In this document: piece after piece, positions 50,127 through 58,714 of the stretch
How positions within the stretch are numbered: position 1 is the stretch's first letter
Layout of the letters: every line of letters starts with the position of its first letter
Source: G963669295 sp963669295
GTDB taxonomy: Bacteria; Bacteroidota; Bacteroidia; Flavobacteriales_D; CALLUQ01
Reading direction: 5' to 3'
DNA: 64,000 bases
Assembly: GCA_963669295.1 (NCBI GenBank)
Contig: OY769938.1
Location: forward strand, 2,418,001-2,482,000
Made by a program: the position numbers and the translations under genes
The notes under the pieces: model-generated
The model's database searches: none
What the model saw: only the letters and a program-made list of their open reading frames with translations
What the model was told of the DNA's origin: nothing

Positions 50127-52919
50127 CTAATGCGCATCCAGCCAGTTGTTGGCCGTTTCCATCTCCACGGTAAGGGGAACACTCAATTCCACCGCATTTT
50201 CCATGCCTTCTTTCACCAGTGCTTTAATGGCATCTACTTCCGATTGGTGTACATCAAACACCAATTCATCGTGTACCTGCAATAGCATTTTGCTCTTGTA
50301 ATGGCCTTCTTGCAGCTTGTTGTGAATGTTAATCATGGCAATTTTAATGATGTCGGCTGCCGAACCTTGTATGGGGGCATTGATGGCGTTGCGCTCGGCA
50401 TAACCGCGCACCACCGCATTGTTAGAGTTGATGTCTTTGAGGTTGCGACGACGTTTCATAATGGTTTCTACGTAGCCGTGTTCCTTGGCAAAGTCAACGC
50501 TGTTGTTCATGTATTCGCGCACCTTGGGGTATTCTTCAAAGTAATTGTCGATGATGGCTTTGGCTTCTTTGCGCGGAATATTAAGGCGTTGCGACAGTCC
50601 AAAAGCGGAGATGCCATAGATGATGCCAAAGTTGACCATTTTCGATTGCCCACGCATTTCGCGGGTAACTTCGTCTAACCCTACTTTAAATACTTTTGAA
50701 GCGGTAACGGAATGAATGTCGGTGCCGTTGATGAAGGCTTCTTGCATGTCTTTGTCGCCGCTCATGGCAGCAATAATGCGCAATTCAATTTGCGAGTAGT
50801 CGGCTGCCAGCAAGGTGTAATCGTTGTTGCGAGGAATAAATGCCCGTCGAACTTCCCGTCCTTTGGCGGTTTTAATGGGAATGTTTTGCAAGTTGGGGTG
50901 GTTGGAACTCAACCGGCCGGTGGCAGCTACTGTTTGCATGTAGCTGGTATGGATATGCCCGGAAACAGGGTGTACCATTTCTGGAAGGGTATCTACATAG
51001 GTTGATTTTAGCTTTTTAAGCTGACGGTAGTCTAAAATCTTGGGGATGATTTCATGCTTATGCTCCAGTTTCGACAACACATCTTCGCTGGTAGAGTATT
51101 GCCCCGTTTTGGTTTTTTTGGCCTTTTCGTCAATTTTCATGACCTCAAACAGCACTTGCCCCAATTGCTTGGGCGAATCTACATTGAATTCGGTGCCCGC
51201 CATTTCCAATATTTCTTTGTGCAAGGTGTTGATGTCTTGCTCCAGTTCTACCGAATAGTCTTTGAGGGTTTGCACATCGAGGTTGATGCCTTCCGACTCC
51301 ATGGCTGCCAATACTTTGACGAGTGGTAACTCAATGTCGTTCATCAGTGTTTCTACATGGGTGCCTTTAATTTTGGGTTCAAAGAAATGCTTGAGCTGTA
51401 AGGTAATGTCGGCATCTTCGGCAGCGTAGTCGGTAATGGCATCTGGTGCCACCTCGGCCATGCTGAGTTGGTTTTTGCCCTTTTTCCCAATAATGGTTTC
51501 AATAGAGATGGGCTTGTAGCCCAGGTAGGTTTCTGCCAGGATGTCCATGTTGTGCTTCATGTCGGGCTGGATGAGGTAATGGGCAATCATGGTGTCGAAC
51601 ATGGGGCCGTTTACCGTTACATCGTAGCGCATGAGTATCGACAGGTCGTACTTGATGTTTTGGGCTACCTTTTCGATGGCATCGCTTTCGAAAACGCCTT
51701 TAAATTCTTGCACAATGGTTTTGGCGGTATCGAAATTAAGGGGAGTGGGTACGTAGTATGCTTCGTGCGGTTTGATGGCAAACGAAAGCCCTACAATGTC
51801 GGCCGTTTGAGGGTCGAGGCCTGTGGTTTCGGTGTCGAAGCAAAACGACGATTGTTTTTCGAGCAGGGCGATGAGTTCAGCGCGTTTTTCAGCGGTATCT
51901 ACCAGGTGGTACTGGTGGTCGGTATTTTCAATGGTTTTTAGCTCAGTAGGTGGTGCTTCTTCTTCGGCTTCGCTTGTTTCGGCAGCATTGCCAAAAAGAT
52001 CCATCTGCCCCCCGGGCTGAACGGGCACGGCAATTTCTTCGCCTAGCAGTTGTTTGGCCAGCGTGCGAAATTCCAGCTCGCCAAAAATTTCTTTCAGCTG
52101 CTCGGTATTGGGTTCTTCGTATTTCAGTGCTTCAGGATCAAATTCTACTGGTGCATCCAATACAATGGTGGCTAGTTTTTTAGAGAGCAACCCTTGCTCG
52201 GCAAAGTTGATGACGTTTTCTTTTTGCTTGCCCTTCAACTCTTCGGTGTGTTCCAACAGTCCTTCCACACTGCCATAGAGGCCAATGAGTTTCTTCGCGG
52301 TTTTTTCACCTATGCCGGGAATGCCGGGAATGTTGTCTACGGCATCGCCCATAAGCCCTAAGATGTCGATGACCTGGAGCGGATCTTCTACTTCAAATTT
52401 TTCGCATACCTCGGGAATGCCCCAAACTTCTGCAGGTTTGCCGCCACGGCCGGGCTTGTACATAAAGATGTTTTCCGATACCAATTGGCCAAAATCTTTA
52501 TCGGGGGTCATCATGTAGGTGGTAAATCCTTCCTGCTCGGCACGTTTAGCAAGGGTGCCAATGATGTCGTCGGCCTCATATCCGTTGGCCATTAAAATGG
52601 GGATATTGCACGCCTTGATAATGTTTTTGATGTAGGGAATGGCCGTTCGAATGGCTTCGGGCATTTCTTCCCTGTTGGCTTTATAGGCCGAGTATTCTAA
52701 CTCGCGATTGGTAGCTACCGGGGCATCAAATACCACAGCAATATGGCTGGGGCTTTGCTTTTTCAGCACCTCTCGAAACAAGGTGTTGGTAAATCCAAAA
52801 ATGGCCGAAGTGTCCAGCCCTTTGGAGTTGATGCGTGGGTTGCGAATAAAAGCAAAGTGTGCGCGATAAATGAGTGCGAAAGCGTCGAGTAAAAATAGTT
52901 TTTTGGTATCGTCGGCCAT
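50127..52919 (-). CDS. polA: DNA polymerase I
   Basis: This 930-residue three-domain PolA is complete. The 5'-3' exonuclease domain fills the first about 290 residues (KKLFLLDAFALIYRAHFAF at the start, IPGIPGIGEKTAKKLIGLYG near residue 193). The 3'-5' exonuclease retains its DxE motif (FCFDTETTGLDP, near residue 353), so proofreading should be active. The polymerase motifs are A: DYSQIELRIIAAMSG, B: RGQSKMVNFGIIYGISAFGL and C: LQVHDELVFDV, all intact. It fills gaps in DNA repair and replaces Okazaki primers. The next upstream gene is an M28 peptidase, 49 bp away on the same strand, so co-transcription is possible. Confidence 0.97.
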   Translation of the reverse strand: MADDTKKLFLLDAFALIYRAHFAFIRNPRINSKGLDTSAIFGFTNTLFREVLKKQSPSHIAVVFDAPVATNRELEYSAYKANREEMPEAIRTAIPYIKNIIKACNIPILMANGYEADDIIGTLAKRAEQEGFTTYMMTPDKDFGQLVSENIFMYKPGRGGKPAEVWGIPEVCEKFEVEDPLQVIDILGLMGDAVDNIPGIPGIGEKTAKKLIGLYGSVEGLLEHTEELKGKQKENVINFAEQGLLSKKLATIVLDAPVEFDPEALKYEEPNTEQLKEIFGELEFRTLAKQLLGEEIAVPVQPGGQMDLFGNAAETSEAEEEAPPTELKTIENTDHQYHLVDTAEKRAELIALLEKQSSFCFDTETTGLDPQTADIVGLSFAIKPHEAYYVPTPLNFDTAKTIVQEFKGVFESDAIEKVAQNIKYDLSILMRYDVTVNGPMFDTMIAHYLIQPDMKHNMDILAETYLGYKPISIETIIGKKGKNQLSMAEVAPDAITDYAAEDADITLQLKHFFEPKIKGTHVETLMNDIELPLVKVLAAMESEGINLDVQTLKDYSVELEQDINTLHKEILEMAGTEFNVDSPKQLGQVLFEVMKIDEKAKKTKTGQYSTSEDVLSKLEHKHEIIPKILDYRQLKKLKSTYVDTLPEMVHPVSGHIHTSYMQTVAATGRLSSNHPNLQNIPIKTAKGREVRRAFIPRNNDYTLLAADYSQIELRIIAAMSGDKDMQEAFINGTDIHSVTASKVFKVGLDEVTREMRGQSKMVNFGIIYGISAFGLSQRLNIPRKEAKAIIDNYFEEYPKVREYMNNSVDFAKEHGYVETIMKRRRNLKDINSNNAVVRGYAERNAINAPIQGSAADIIKIAMINIHNKLQEGHYKSKMLLQVHDELVFDVHQSEVDAIKALVKEGMENAVELSVPLTVEMETANNWLDAH

Positions 52920-52968
52920 AGTTCGAAGGATGTTTTAAATGCGTCCTCCGAAGATAAAAAAACAAATG

Positions 52969-53976
52969 CTACTTTGCTCGATAAATTGTTTCCAATACAG
53001 TGTGACCTACAGCATTTAACGTAGATTTATCAATGGTTTCCATGTTGTCGGCATGGGTGTGGTGGTAATCGGCAAAGCCACCGGTAGCCGGGTTGTATTG
53101 AATGATGTCGATGCTGGGGATGTTGGCCAATTCATTGACGTACAAATGATCGTCGGCACCAAGAAATTGAGTGCGTTGATTGGAGAAGTAATTGCCATAC
53201 TCGAGCTGTTGTGCGATGCTCCATGTTTTATTCATCACCGGTTCGGCATAGGTCATCGAAATGGCTTCTTTGGTAAACAGCGCATTGGGGCCTCCTACCA
53301 TGTCGAGCAAGATGCCAAACTTGGCGGTGTAGTTGGCTGGCATTTTGTTGTTGGCCCAGTATTGCGACCCGAGGCAATACGTATGGTACTGCTCTTGAAC
53401 CATGCTGTTTTCGGGTTGCCCGTAGTCTTCACCATCAAAGAAAATAATATCGATGCCATGGGCCAGTTGGTTGGTGTCTAACGAAAGTTGTCGGGCTATT
53501 TCTAACAATACGCCCACACCACTGGCACCATCGTTGGCACCATCAATGGGTTGCGATTTGTTTTGGGTGTCTTTATCGGCATAGGGGCGCGTGTCCCAAT
53601 GAGCAAACAGCAAAATGCGGTTGCTGTTTTCAGGGTTAATTTGCCCAATGATGTTTTGAATGTTAAGGGTGGTGCCGTTGTAGGCGGTAACCACTGCCTT
53701 TTGTACTTGCACTTCAAACCCGTATTGGATGAGCTTGTTTTTTAAGTACTCGGCACAGGCCAGGTGGGTGGCGGTATTGGGCACCCGCGGTCCAAAATCA
53801 ACTTGTTCTTGCACAAAACGGTAGGCTGAGTCGGCATTGAAAGTGGTGATGGCTTCAAAGTATGAATTTGGTACTGGTTCGGGAGCAGGCGTTGGGGCAG
53901 AAGGGGGAGGAGGAGGGTCTTCCGTACACCCAACAATGGCCAGGGCCAACAGTACCACCAATAGCTTACTCTTCAT
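52969..53976 (-). CDS. lipoprotein M28-family peptidase / glutaminyl cyclase-like
   Basis: The ATG at 53976 gives 335 residues beginning MKSKLLVVLLALAIVGCTED, a lipobox (IVGC), so the mature protein is lipid-anchored in the periplasm or outer membrane. A proline run follows (PPPPPSAPTPAPEP). The catalytic domain has the zinc-binding LFAHWDTRPYADKD, GANDGASGVGVL and FFDGEDYGQ. The C-terminal HTHADNMETIDK supplies another metal ligand. This matches M28 aminopeptidases and the closely related glutaminyl-peptide cyclotransferases. Its start overlaps the cysS stop by 11 bases. The substrate is unknown. Confidence 0.85.
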   Translation of the reverse strand: MKSKLLVVLLALAIVGCTEDPPPPPSAPTPAPEPVPNSYFEAITTFNADSAYRFVQEQVDFGPRVPNTATHLACAEYLKNKLIQYGFEVQVQKAVVTAYNGTTLNIQNIIGQINPENSNRILLFAHWDTRPYADKDTQNKSQPIDGANDGASGVGVLLEIARQLSLDTNQLAHGIDIIFFDGEDYGQPENSMVQEQYHTYCLGSQYWANNKMPANYTAKFGILLDMVGGPNALFTKEAISMTYAEPVMNKTWSIAQQLEYGNYFSNQRTQFLGADDHLYVNELANIPSIDIIQYNPATGGFADYHHTHADNMETIDKSTLNAVGHTVLETIYRAK

Positions 53977-55471
53977 GGCTCCAGGTGGCTCCTTCTTTGG
54001 TGTCTTTAATGCTGATGTTGATTTGCGCCAAATGATCCCTGATTTTATCGGAAGTGGCCCAATCTTTATTGCTGCGTGCTTCCTGGCGCAATGCAATGAT
54101 GGTATTCATCAACCCATCTACCAGGCCATCGTCTTGCTGCTGCTCTTCTGCTTTTAATCCCAACACATCAAACACAAAGCTGTTGTACAATGCTTTTAAA
54201 TGATCGATGCTGGCCTGATCAATGGTGGCTTTGCCATCTTTTACCGAGTTGATGTACCGGATGCCATCAAACAAATGACTGATTAATATAGGGGTATTGA
54301 AATCGTCGTTCATGGCAGCCCTGCATTGGGCTTCCAGTTCGGCGGTATTCAAGCCAGCGTCGCCAGTAGGGGTAAGTTGGCTTAAGGTTTTAATGCCTTG
54401 TTGCAGTCGTTTAAATCCTTTTTCAGCAGCTTTCAACGCATCGTTCGAAAAATCGAGGGTGCTGGAGTAGTGGGTTTGCAACATAAAAAAGCGGGCAGTC
54501 ATGGCGCTGTATCCCTGGTCGAGCAATTCGTGGTTACCATTCATCAACTGACGAGGTGTAAAAGCATTGCCCAACGACTTGCTCATTTTTGTGCCGTTTA
54601 CAGTAAGCATGTTGCCATGCATCCAGTAGTTGGCAGGATCTTTTGTGGTGCTGGCAATGTTTTGAGCAATCTCGCAATCGTGGTGAGGGAACTTCAGGTC
54701 CATTCCTCCACCGTGAATGTCGAAGGTTTCGCCCAGGTATTTGGTGCTCATCACCGAGCATTCGAGGTGCCATCCAGGAAAACCTTCTCCCCACGGAGAA
54801 CGCCACCGCATAATATGGCCTTTGTCTGCTTTTTTCCACAAGGCAAAGTCGAGCTGACTTTTCTTTTCCTGCTGCCCTTCCAGGTTGCGCTCATTGCTCG
54901 AAGCCTGTCCTTGCGATACGCGCTCTTGTTGCGAAAGGAGGTCTTCGATCTTTCTTCCCGACAATTTTCCGTAGTCGTTGCCGTCGGCGACAAATTTTTC
55001 GATGTCGAAATACACAGAGCCATTGCGTTCATACCCATAACCGTTATCGATAATGGCTTGCACCGTTTCAATTTGCTCCATAATATGGCCAGTGGCAGTA
55101 GGCTCTATGTTGGGAGGAAGTGCATTGAACAGGCCCATCACCTCATGAAAATCGATGGTAACCTCTTGTACAATTTCCATGGGATCGAGGTTTTCAAGCT
55201 TGGCACGTTTGGCAATCTTGTCTTCCCCTTCATCTACATCGCCTACCAAATGCCCTACATCAGTAATGTTGCGCACATAGCGTACTTTATATCCCAGGTA
55301 GGTAAGGTAACGGTAAACCACATCGAAACCGATGAAGGTGCGCACATTGCCCAGGTGCACATTGTTGTACACGGTAGGCCCACACACATACATGCCCACA
55401 AATGGCGGGTTGATGGGTTTAAACTCCTCTTTCTGTCGCGTTACGTTGTTGTAAATATGAAGCACTTCCAT
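53966..55471 (-). CDS. cysS: cysteinyl-tRNA synthetase
   Basis: The ATG at 55471 gives 501 residues; an upstream start would add 20 residues outside the family. It has YVCGPTVYNNVHLGNVRTF near residue 29 with the HIGH-type motif HLGN, KFPHHDCEIAQN supplying the zinc-site histidine, and TKMSKSLGNAFTP (KMSKS) near residue 295. The C-terminal anticodon-binding region is present. The enzyme charges tRNA-Cys. Its stop overlaps the next gene's start by 11 bases. Confidence 0.96.
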   Translation of the reverse strand: MEVLHIYNNVTRQKEEFKPINPPFVGMYVCGPTVYNNVHLGNVRTFIGFDVVYRYLTYLGYKVRYVRNITDVGHLVGDVDEGEDKIAKRAKLENLDPMEIVQEVTIDFHEVMGLFNALPPNIEPTATGHIMEQIETVQAIIDNGYGYERNGSVYFDIEKFVADGNDYGKLSGRKIEDLLSQQERVSQGQASSNERNLEGQQEKKSQLDFALWKKADKGHIMRWRSPWGEGFPGWHLECSVMSTKYLGETFDIHGGGMDLKFPHHDCEIAQNIASTTKDPANYWMHGNMLTVNGTKMSKSLGNAFTPRQLMNGNHELLDQGYSAMTARFFMLQTHYSSTLDFSNDALKAAEKGFKRLQQGIKTLSQLTPTGDAGLNTAELEAQCRAAMNDDFNTPILISHLFDGIRYINSVKDGKATIDQASIDHLKALYNSFVFDVLGLKAEEQQQDDGLVDGLMNTIIALRQEARSNKDWATSDKIRDHLAQINISIKDTKEGATWSHEE

Positions 55472-55591
55472 GTAAGCAAAGGAACAAAGAAAATTTGTTT
55501 TAAGGAAGGGCTGGTAGAGGGAAATGAACAAAAAAACGCCTCCCTAATTTTACCATTAAGGAGGCGATAAATATAAGATCTTGTTGAGAGA

Positions 55592-56497
55592 CTACTCTTC
55601 TTCTAACGGAGCATTACCGATGTAACGTCCGTTCTCGAACATTTCGATAGACACCTTGATGCCATTTTCATCGTATTTGTGCCATTTACCTTTCCACAAC
55701 TTACCACGCTTAAAGATACCGTCTTTGGTAATCTGCTTGTTTTTGTTGTAGAGGGTATGGCGGCCTTCCCACACAACGCCTACTTTTTGAGCAGGGTTGG
55801 GCTTGTCTTCTCCAACCTCAGGGGCTGCCTTATCGGGCACATCATTGCCTTCATTTACGGCAACAATAGCATTTTTAGGCTCGTACGTTTTCACGGAGCC
55901 GGCATCTACTACACCGTCGTTAAATGTTTTTTCTTCTTTCAGGTCTCCGTTGGCATACCAACGTTTCATGTCACCATTTTCTTTCCCGTTCTTCACCGAA
56001 ACTTCCAGTTCTATCTGGCCATTTTCGTGGTAATACTTTTGTACGCCATCTCTTTTACCGGTTTCGTTGAACTTAAACTCCTGGGCCACGTTGCCGTTTT
56101 TATGCCAACGCTTAAAATCGCCAGTGTTACGACGACTTTTCCAGTTGCCTTGTTCTTCAACTTGACCATTTTCGTAATAGATGGTGTAGGGGCCTGAAGG
56201 ACGGTTGTTGCTGTAGGTAATTTCACTTTGGAGCTTTTCGCTGGGGAAATATTTTTTCCAAAGACCTGTTTTGCGACTGTTTTTGTAATTGCCTTCTTCG
56301 ATCAGCTGGTCGGCTTTATAACCGGGGAGATTTTTCATGCGACCAAAAATCTTCCAATACCCTTGTTTTAAACCGTTGGCATCAGTAACATTAATGGTAT
56401 CATTTTCATTGACCTCCACAGATTGTGATCCAGCCACAGCTGTATGGAAGAAACTGGCTGAAAACAGCAGCATCAATACCAGGGTCAACTTTTTCAT
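55592..56497 (-). CDS. secreted YwqK/MORN-repeat protein
   Basis: From the ATG at 56497 the protein has 301 residues with a signal peptide (MKKLTLVLMLLFSASFFHTA). The body has about six MORN-like repeats of the toast-rack type, for example GLWKKYFPSEKLQSEITY, YYENGQVEEQGNWKSR and YYHENGQIELEVSVKNGKEN. Such proteins are named YwqK antitoxin-like, but the exported Bacteroidota members are structural or of unknown role. A second, shorter copy lies 315 bp upstream (56,812-57,405). No toxin gene is adjacent. The C-terminus is acidic (...LEEE). Confidence 0.8.
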   Translation of the reverse strand: MKKLTLVLMLLFSASFFHTAVAGSQSVEVNENDTINVTDANGLKQGYWKIFGRMKNLPGYKADQLIEEGNYKNSRKTGLWKKYFPSEKLQSEITYSNNRPSGPYTIYYENGQVEEQGNWKSRRNTGDFKRWHKNGNVAQEFKFNETGKRDGVQKYYHENGQIELEVSVKNGKENGDMKRWYANGDLKEEKTFNDGVVDAGSVKTYEPKNAIVAVNEGNDVPDKAAPEVGEDKPNPAQKVGVVWEGRHTLYNKNKQITKDGIFKRGKLWKGKWHKYDENGIKVSIEMFENGRYIGNAPLEEE

Positions 56498-56811
56498 AGC
56501 CTTTTGCACAGATTGAGTAGTAAATTAAAAGTAAGCAATTTAATGCTTGTATTCCCTTTATTTTCGCCTAACGTGAAGCTAACAGGCGATTAATATATGG
56601 ATTTCTTCGATATACTTGGTAGAGATTTTTACAATAATTACTATACCCTATACGTTGCTCGTGCGCAATAGGTTGCATTTTATCCCATAAAATTTTTAGG
56701 ATTTCAAGAGTAACACGCTGAATTTAAGGGAGAAAGCAAAGTGTTGATTTGATGAACAGGAAGTAAACTCCTAAAAAGGAAATGTATCTGGATTGAAGGC
56801 CCTACATGGGC
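56498..56811. other. 314-bp gap between the two YwqK-like genes
   Basis: Nothing recognised here: no open frame with support and no strong hairpin. The stretch is A/T-rich and may carry the promoter of the downstream gene, but no clear element was identified. Confidence 0.5.
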
Positions 56812-57405
56812 TTACCAACGTTGCGAATGAATTGTTGTTCCGTTTTCAGCATGTACTTCCATCATTAACCGACCCTTTTTATTGTAATACTTTTGTGGGC
56901 CTTCTCTTTTTCCGTAGGCATTAAAATGGAAGTCTTTGGCCAATTGCCCATTTTCATGCCACTGTTTTAAACTTCCCACATTGCCATGCCCCTTCCAGGT
57001 GCCTTGTTCTTTTAGCTGTCCGTTTTCATAATAGGTGCTGTACTTACCAAAGGGTCGATTGTTGCGGTAAGTTACCTCGCGTTGCAAGTGGCCATTGGGG
57101 TAATACCTTTTCCACACTCCGTTTTTGCGTTGGTCCTGGTAACAGCCTTCTTCTACCAACACGTTGTTGGGGTAATCGGTAGTTGGTGCTGCAAGGCCTT
57201 TGGCTTGACTTCTCTTGAATGCAGCATGGTTGACCATGCGTCCGGTAATTTTCCAGTGCCCCTGGCGTTTACCATTGCGGTCGATGAGGTTGATGGTGTC
57301 TTTACTACAGGTACAAACGACTGGTTCGTTGGCTTGAACGATGGAAACTGCCATGAACAAGATGCCCATGCATAACCACCATTTTATAGGGGTAAAGGCG
57401 TTCAT
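56812..57405 (-). CDS. second, shorter YwqK/MORN-repeat protein
   Basis: The ATG at 57405 gives 197 residues; a TTG upstream would add 18. It has a signal peptide or anchor (IKWWLCMGILFMAVSIVQAN) and then MORN-like repeats that align directly with the other copy: NGVWKRYYPNGHLQREVTYR, YYENGQLKEQGTWKG and KYYNKKGRLMMEVHAENG. It stops where its paralogue carries about 100 more residues, so it is a truncated or naturally shorter copy. No frameshifted continuation was noticed beyond the stop. Tandem duplication is the simplest explanation. Confidence 0.75.
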   Translation of the reverse strand: MNAFTPIKWWLCMGILFMAVSIVQANEPVVCTCSKDTINLIDRNGKRQGHWKITGRMVNHAAFKRSQAKGLAAPTTDYPNNVLVEEGCYQDQRKNGVWKRYYPNGHLQREVTYRNNRPFGKYSTYYENGQLKEQGTWKGHGNVGSLKQWHENGQLAKDFHFNAYGKREGPQKYYNKKGRLMMEVHAENGTTIHSQRW

Positions 57406-57477
57406 AATAGTAATAATTGGTGTTACCGTATAAGTTCGTAAAAAAAATGAAAAAAGCAAAATGCTGCGAGCAAAGGC

Positions 57478-58437
57478 TTAGATGGCTTGCGTTTTTTCAG
57501 CCAAATTTTTTAACATTTCATGTGTCATGGCTTCGAGGTCAAACTGTGGCGCCCACCCCCAGTGCTTTCTGGCGTAAGTGTCGTCGATGCTTTGCGGCCA
57601 GGTTTGTGCAATTTCGTTGCGGTAGTCGGGGGCGTAATTCACGCTAAACCCAGGTTGGTGTTTTGCAATTTCTGCCGCAATTTCACGGGGGGAGAAACTG
57701 ACCCCAGAAATGTTGTAGCTCGATCGAATTTCAATGTGACTTGCCGGAGCTTCCATAATGTTAATGGTAGCATCAAGGGCGTCGGGCATATACATCATGG
57801 GTAAGGTGGCTTCCTCACTTAAAAAACAGGTGTAGCGGTTGTTTTCCAATGCGCCATAAAAAATATCAATGGCATAATCGGTAGTGCCGCCACCTGGAGG
57901 CGATTTATAGCTGATCAACCCTGGGTAGCGTACCCCTCTTACATCAACACCATATTTATTGTAGTAGTACTCACACCATCGCTCACCAGCCAACTTACTG
58001 ATGCCATACACCGTAGTGGGCTCGGCAATGGTATATTGTGGGGTGTTTACTCGAGGAGTGGTGGGGCCAAAAATAGCAATGGAACTGGGCCAAAACACCT
58101 TGGCGATGTGCCCCTCACGGGCCAACTCCAATACATTGAATAGCCCATCCATGTTCAATTCCCATCCCAGCATAGGCTTTTGCTCGGCAGTAGCCGATAA
58201 TAACGCTGCTAACAAATAAACTTGTTGAACCTGGTGTTTTTTAATGACTGTAAAGAGTTGCTCTTTGTCTAAAATGTTCAACGGTTCAAAGGGGCCGGAT
58301 TCTTTTACTTCGGCCTGGGGCTCTTTTACATCGGAAGCTACCACATTGTTGTGGCCGAATTTATTTCTCAATTCCATCACTAGCTCAGTGCCAATTTGCC
58401 CTGAAGCTCCAATCACCAAAATTGTGTCGTTTGCCAT
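57478..58437 (-). CDS. L-threonine 3-dehydrogenase (epimerase-type)
   Basis: The ATG at 58437 gives 319 residues. The N-terminus has the Rossmann motif ILVIGASGQIGTELVMEL, and the middle has the catalytic YGISKLAGERWCEYYY. The segment RYPGLISYKSPPGGGTTDYA is typical of the epimerase-family L-threonine 3-dehydrogenases known from Flavobacteriia, which turn threonine into 2-amino-3-ketobutyrate. The match in this segment is close, so the name is likely, although a generic NAD-dependent epimerase cannot be ruled out. The gene is divergent from hmgA, with a 277-bp gap between. Confidence 0.85.
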   Translation of the reverse strand: MANDTILVIGASGQIGTELVMELRNKFGHNNVVASDVKEPQAEVKESGPFEPLNILDKEQLFTVIKKHQVQQVYLLAALLSATAEQKPMLGWELNMDGLFNVLELAREGHIAKVFWPSSIAIFGPTTPRVNTPQYTIAEPTTVYGISKLAGERWCEYYYNKYGVDVRGVRYPGLISYKSPPGGGTTDYAIDIFYGALENNRYTCFLSEEATLPMMYMPDALDATINIMEAPASHIEIRSSYNISGVSFSPREIAAEIAKHQPGFSVNYAPDYRNEIAQTWPQSIDDTYARKHWGWAPQFDLEAMTHEMLKNLAEKTQAI

Positions 58438-58513
58438 GTTCCCTTCAGATTTGTTCCGTGCAAACAAAAATACCAAATTTCCTCAATTGCAGCAGCCGAA
58501 AATCCAATGAATG

Positions 58514-58547
58514 TTGTTTTTATATTACTGATCTTTATCTATCTTTG
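58514..58547 (+). promoter_or_regulatory. promoter upstream of hmgA
   Basis: TTG at 58,514-58,516 and TATCTTTG at 58,540-58,547, 23 bases apart, match the Bacteroidota TTG-N17-23-TAnnTTTG pattern exactly. Transcription should start a few bases after 58,547, giving a leader of about 160 bases before hmgA. Confidence 0.65.
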
Positions 58548-58567
58548 TGGCAGAAGATCAACAGGTC

Positions 58568-58639
58568 ATGCAACCATATTTCCAAACATACCTGGTCAAT
58601 AGAAGAAAGCGGGATGAACTGAAAAGAAATCCTGAATAA
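58568..58639 (+). CDS. possible 23-residue small ORF in the hmgA leader
   Basis: ATG at 58,568 to TAA at 58,637-58,639 encodes MQPYFQTYLVNRRKRDELKR followed by NPE. It starts about 20 bases after the promoter's -7 box and ends 75 bp before hmgA. The peptide is basic in its middle (RRKRDELKR). It could be a small protein or a leader peptide, but such a short frame may be chance. It is recorded for checking, not as a firm gene. Confidence 0.25.
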   Translation: MQPYFQTYLVNRRKRDELKRNPE

Positions 58640-58714
58640 TTACTTTCTTCGGTATTACTCTCCTATTATTTCATTAGTTTTAGTTCATTCAAGTATTATT
58701 TAAACAATACTACT

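Noticed and set aside
54398..55570. 390-codon plus-strand open frame opposite cysS
   Set aside because: It is antisense to a well-supported essential synthetase; its product is not related to any family I recognise.
55592..57405. Toxin-antitoxin system based on YwqK naming
   Set aside because: Both proteins have export signals and no toxin-like gene is adjacent.
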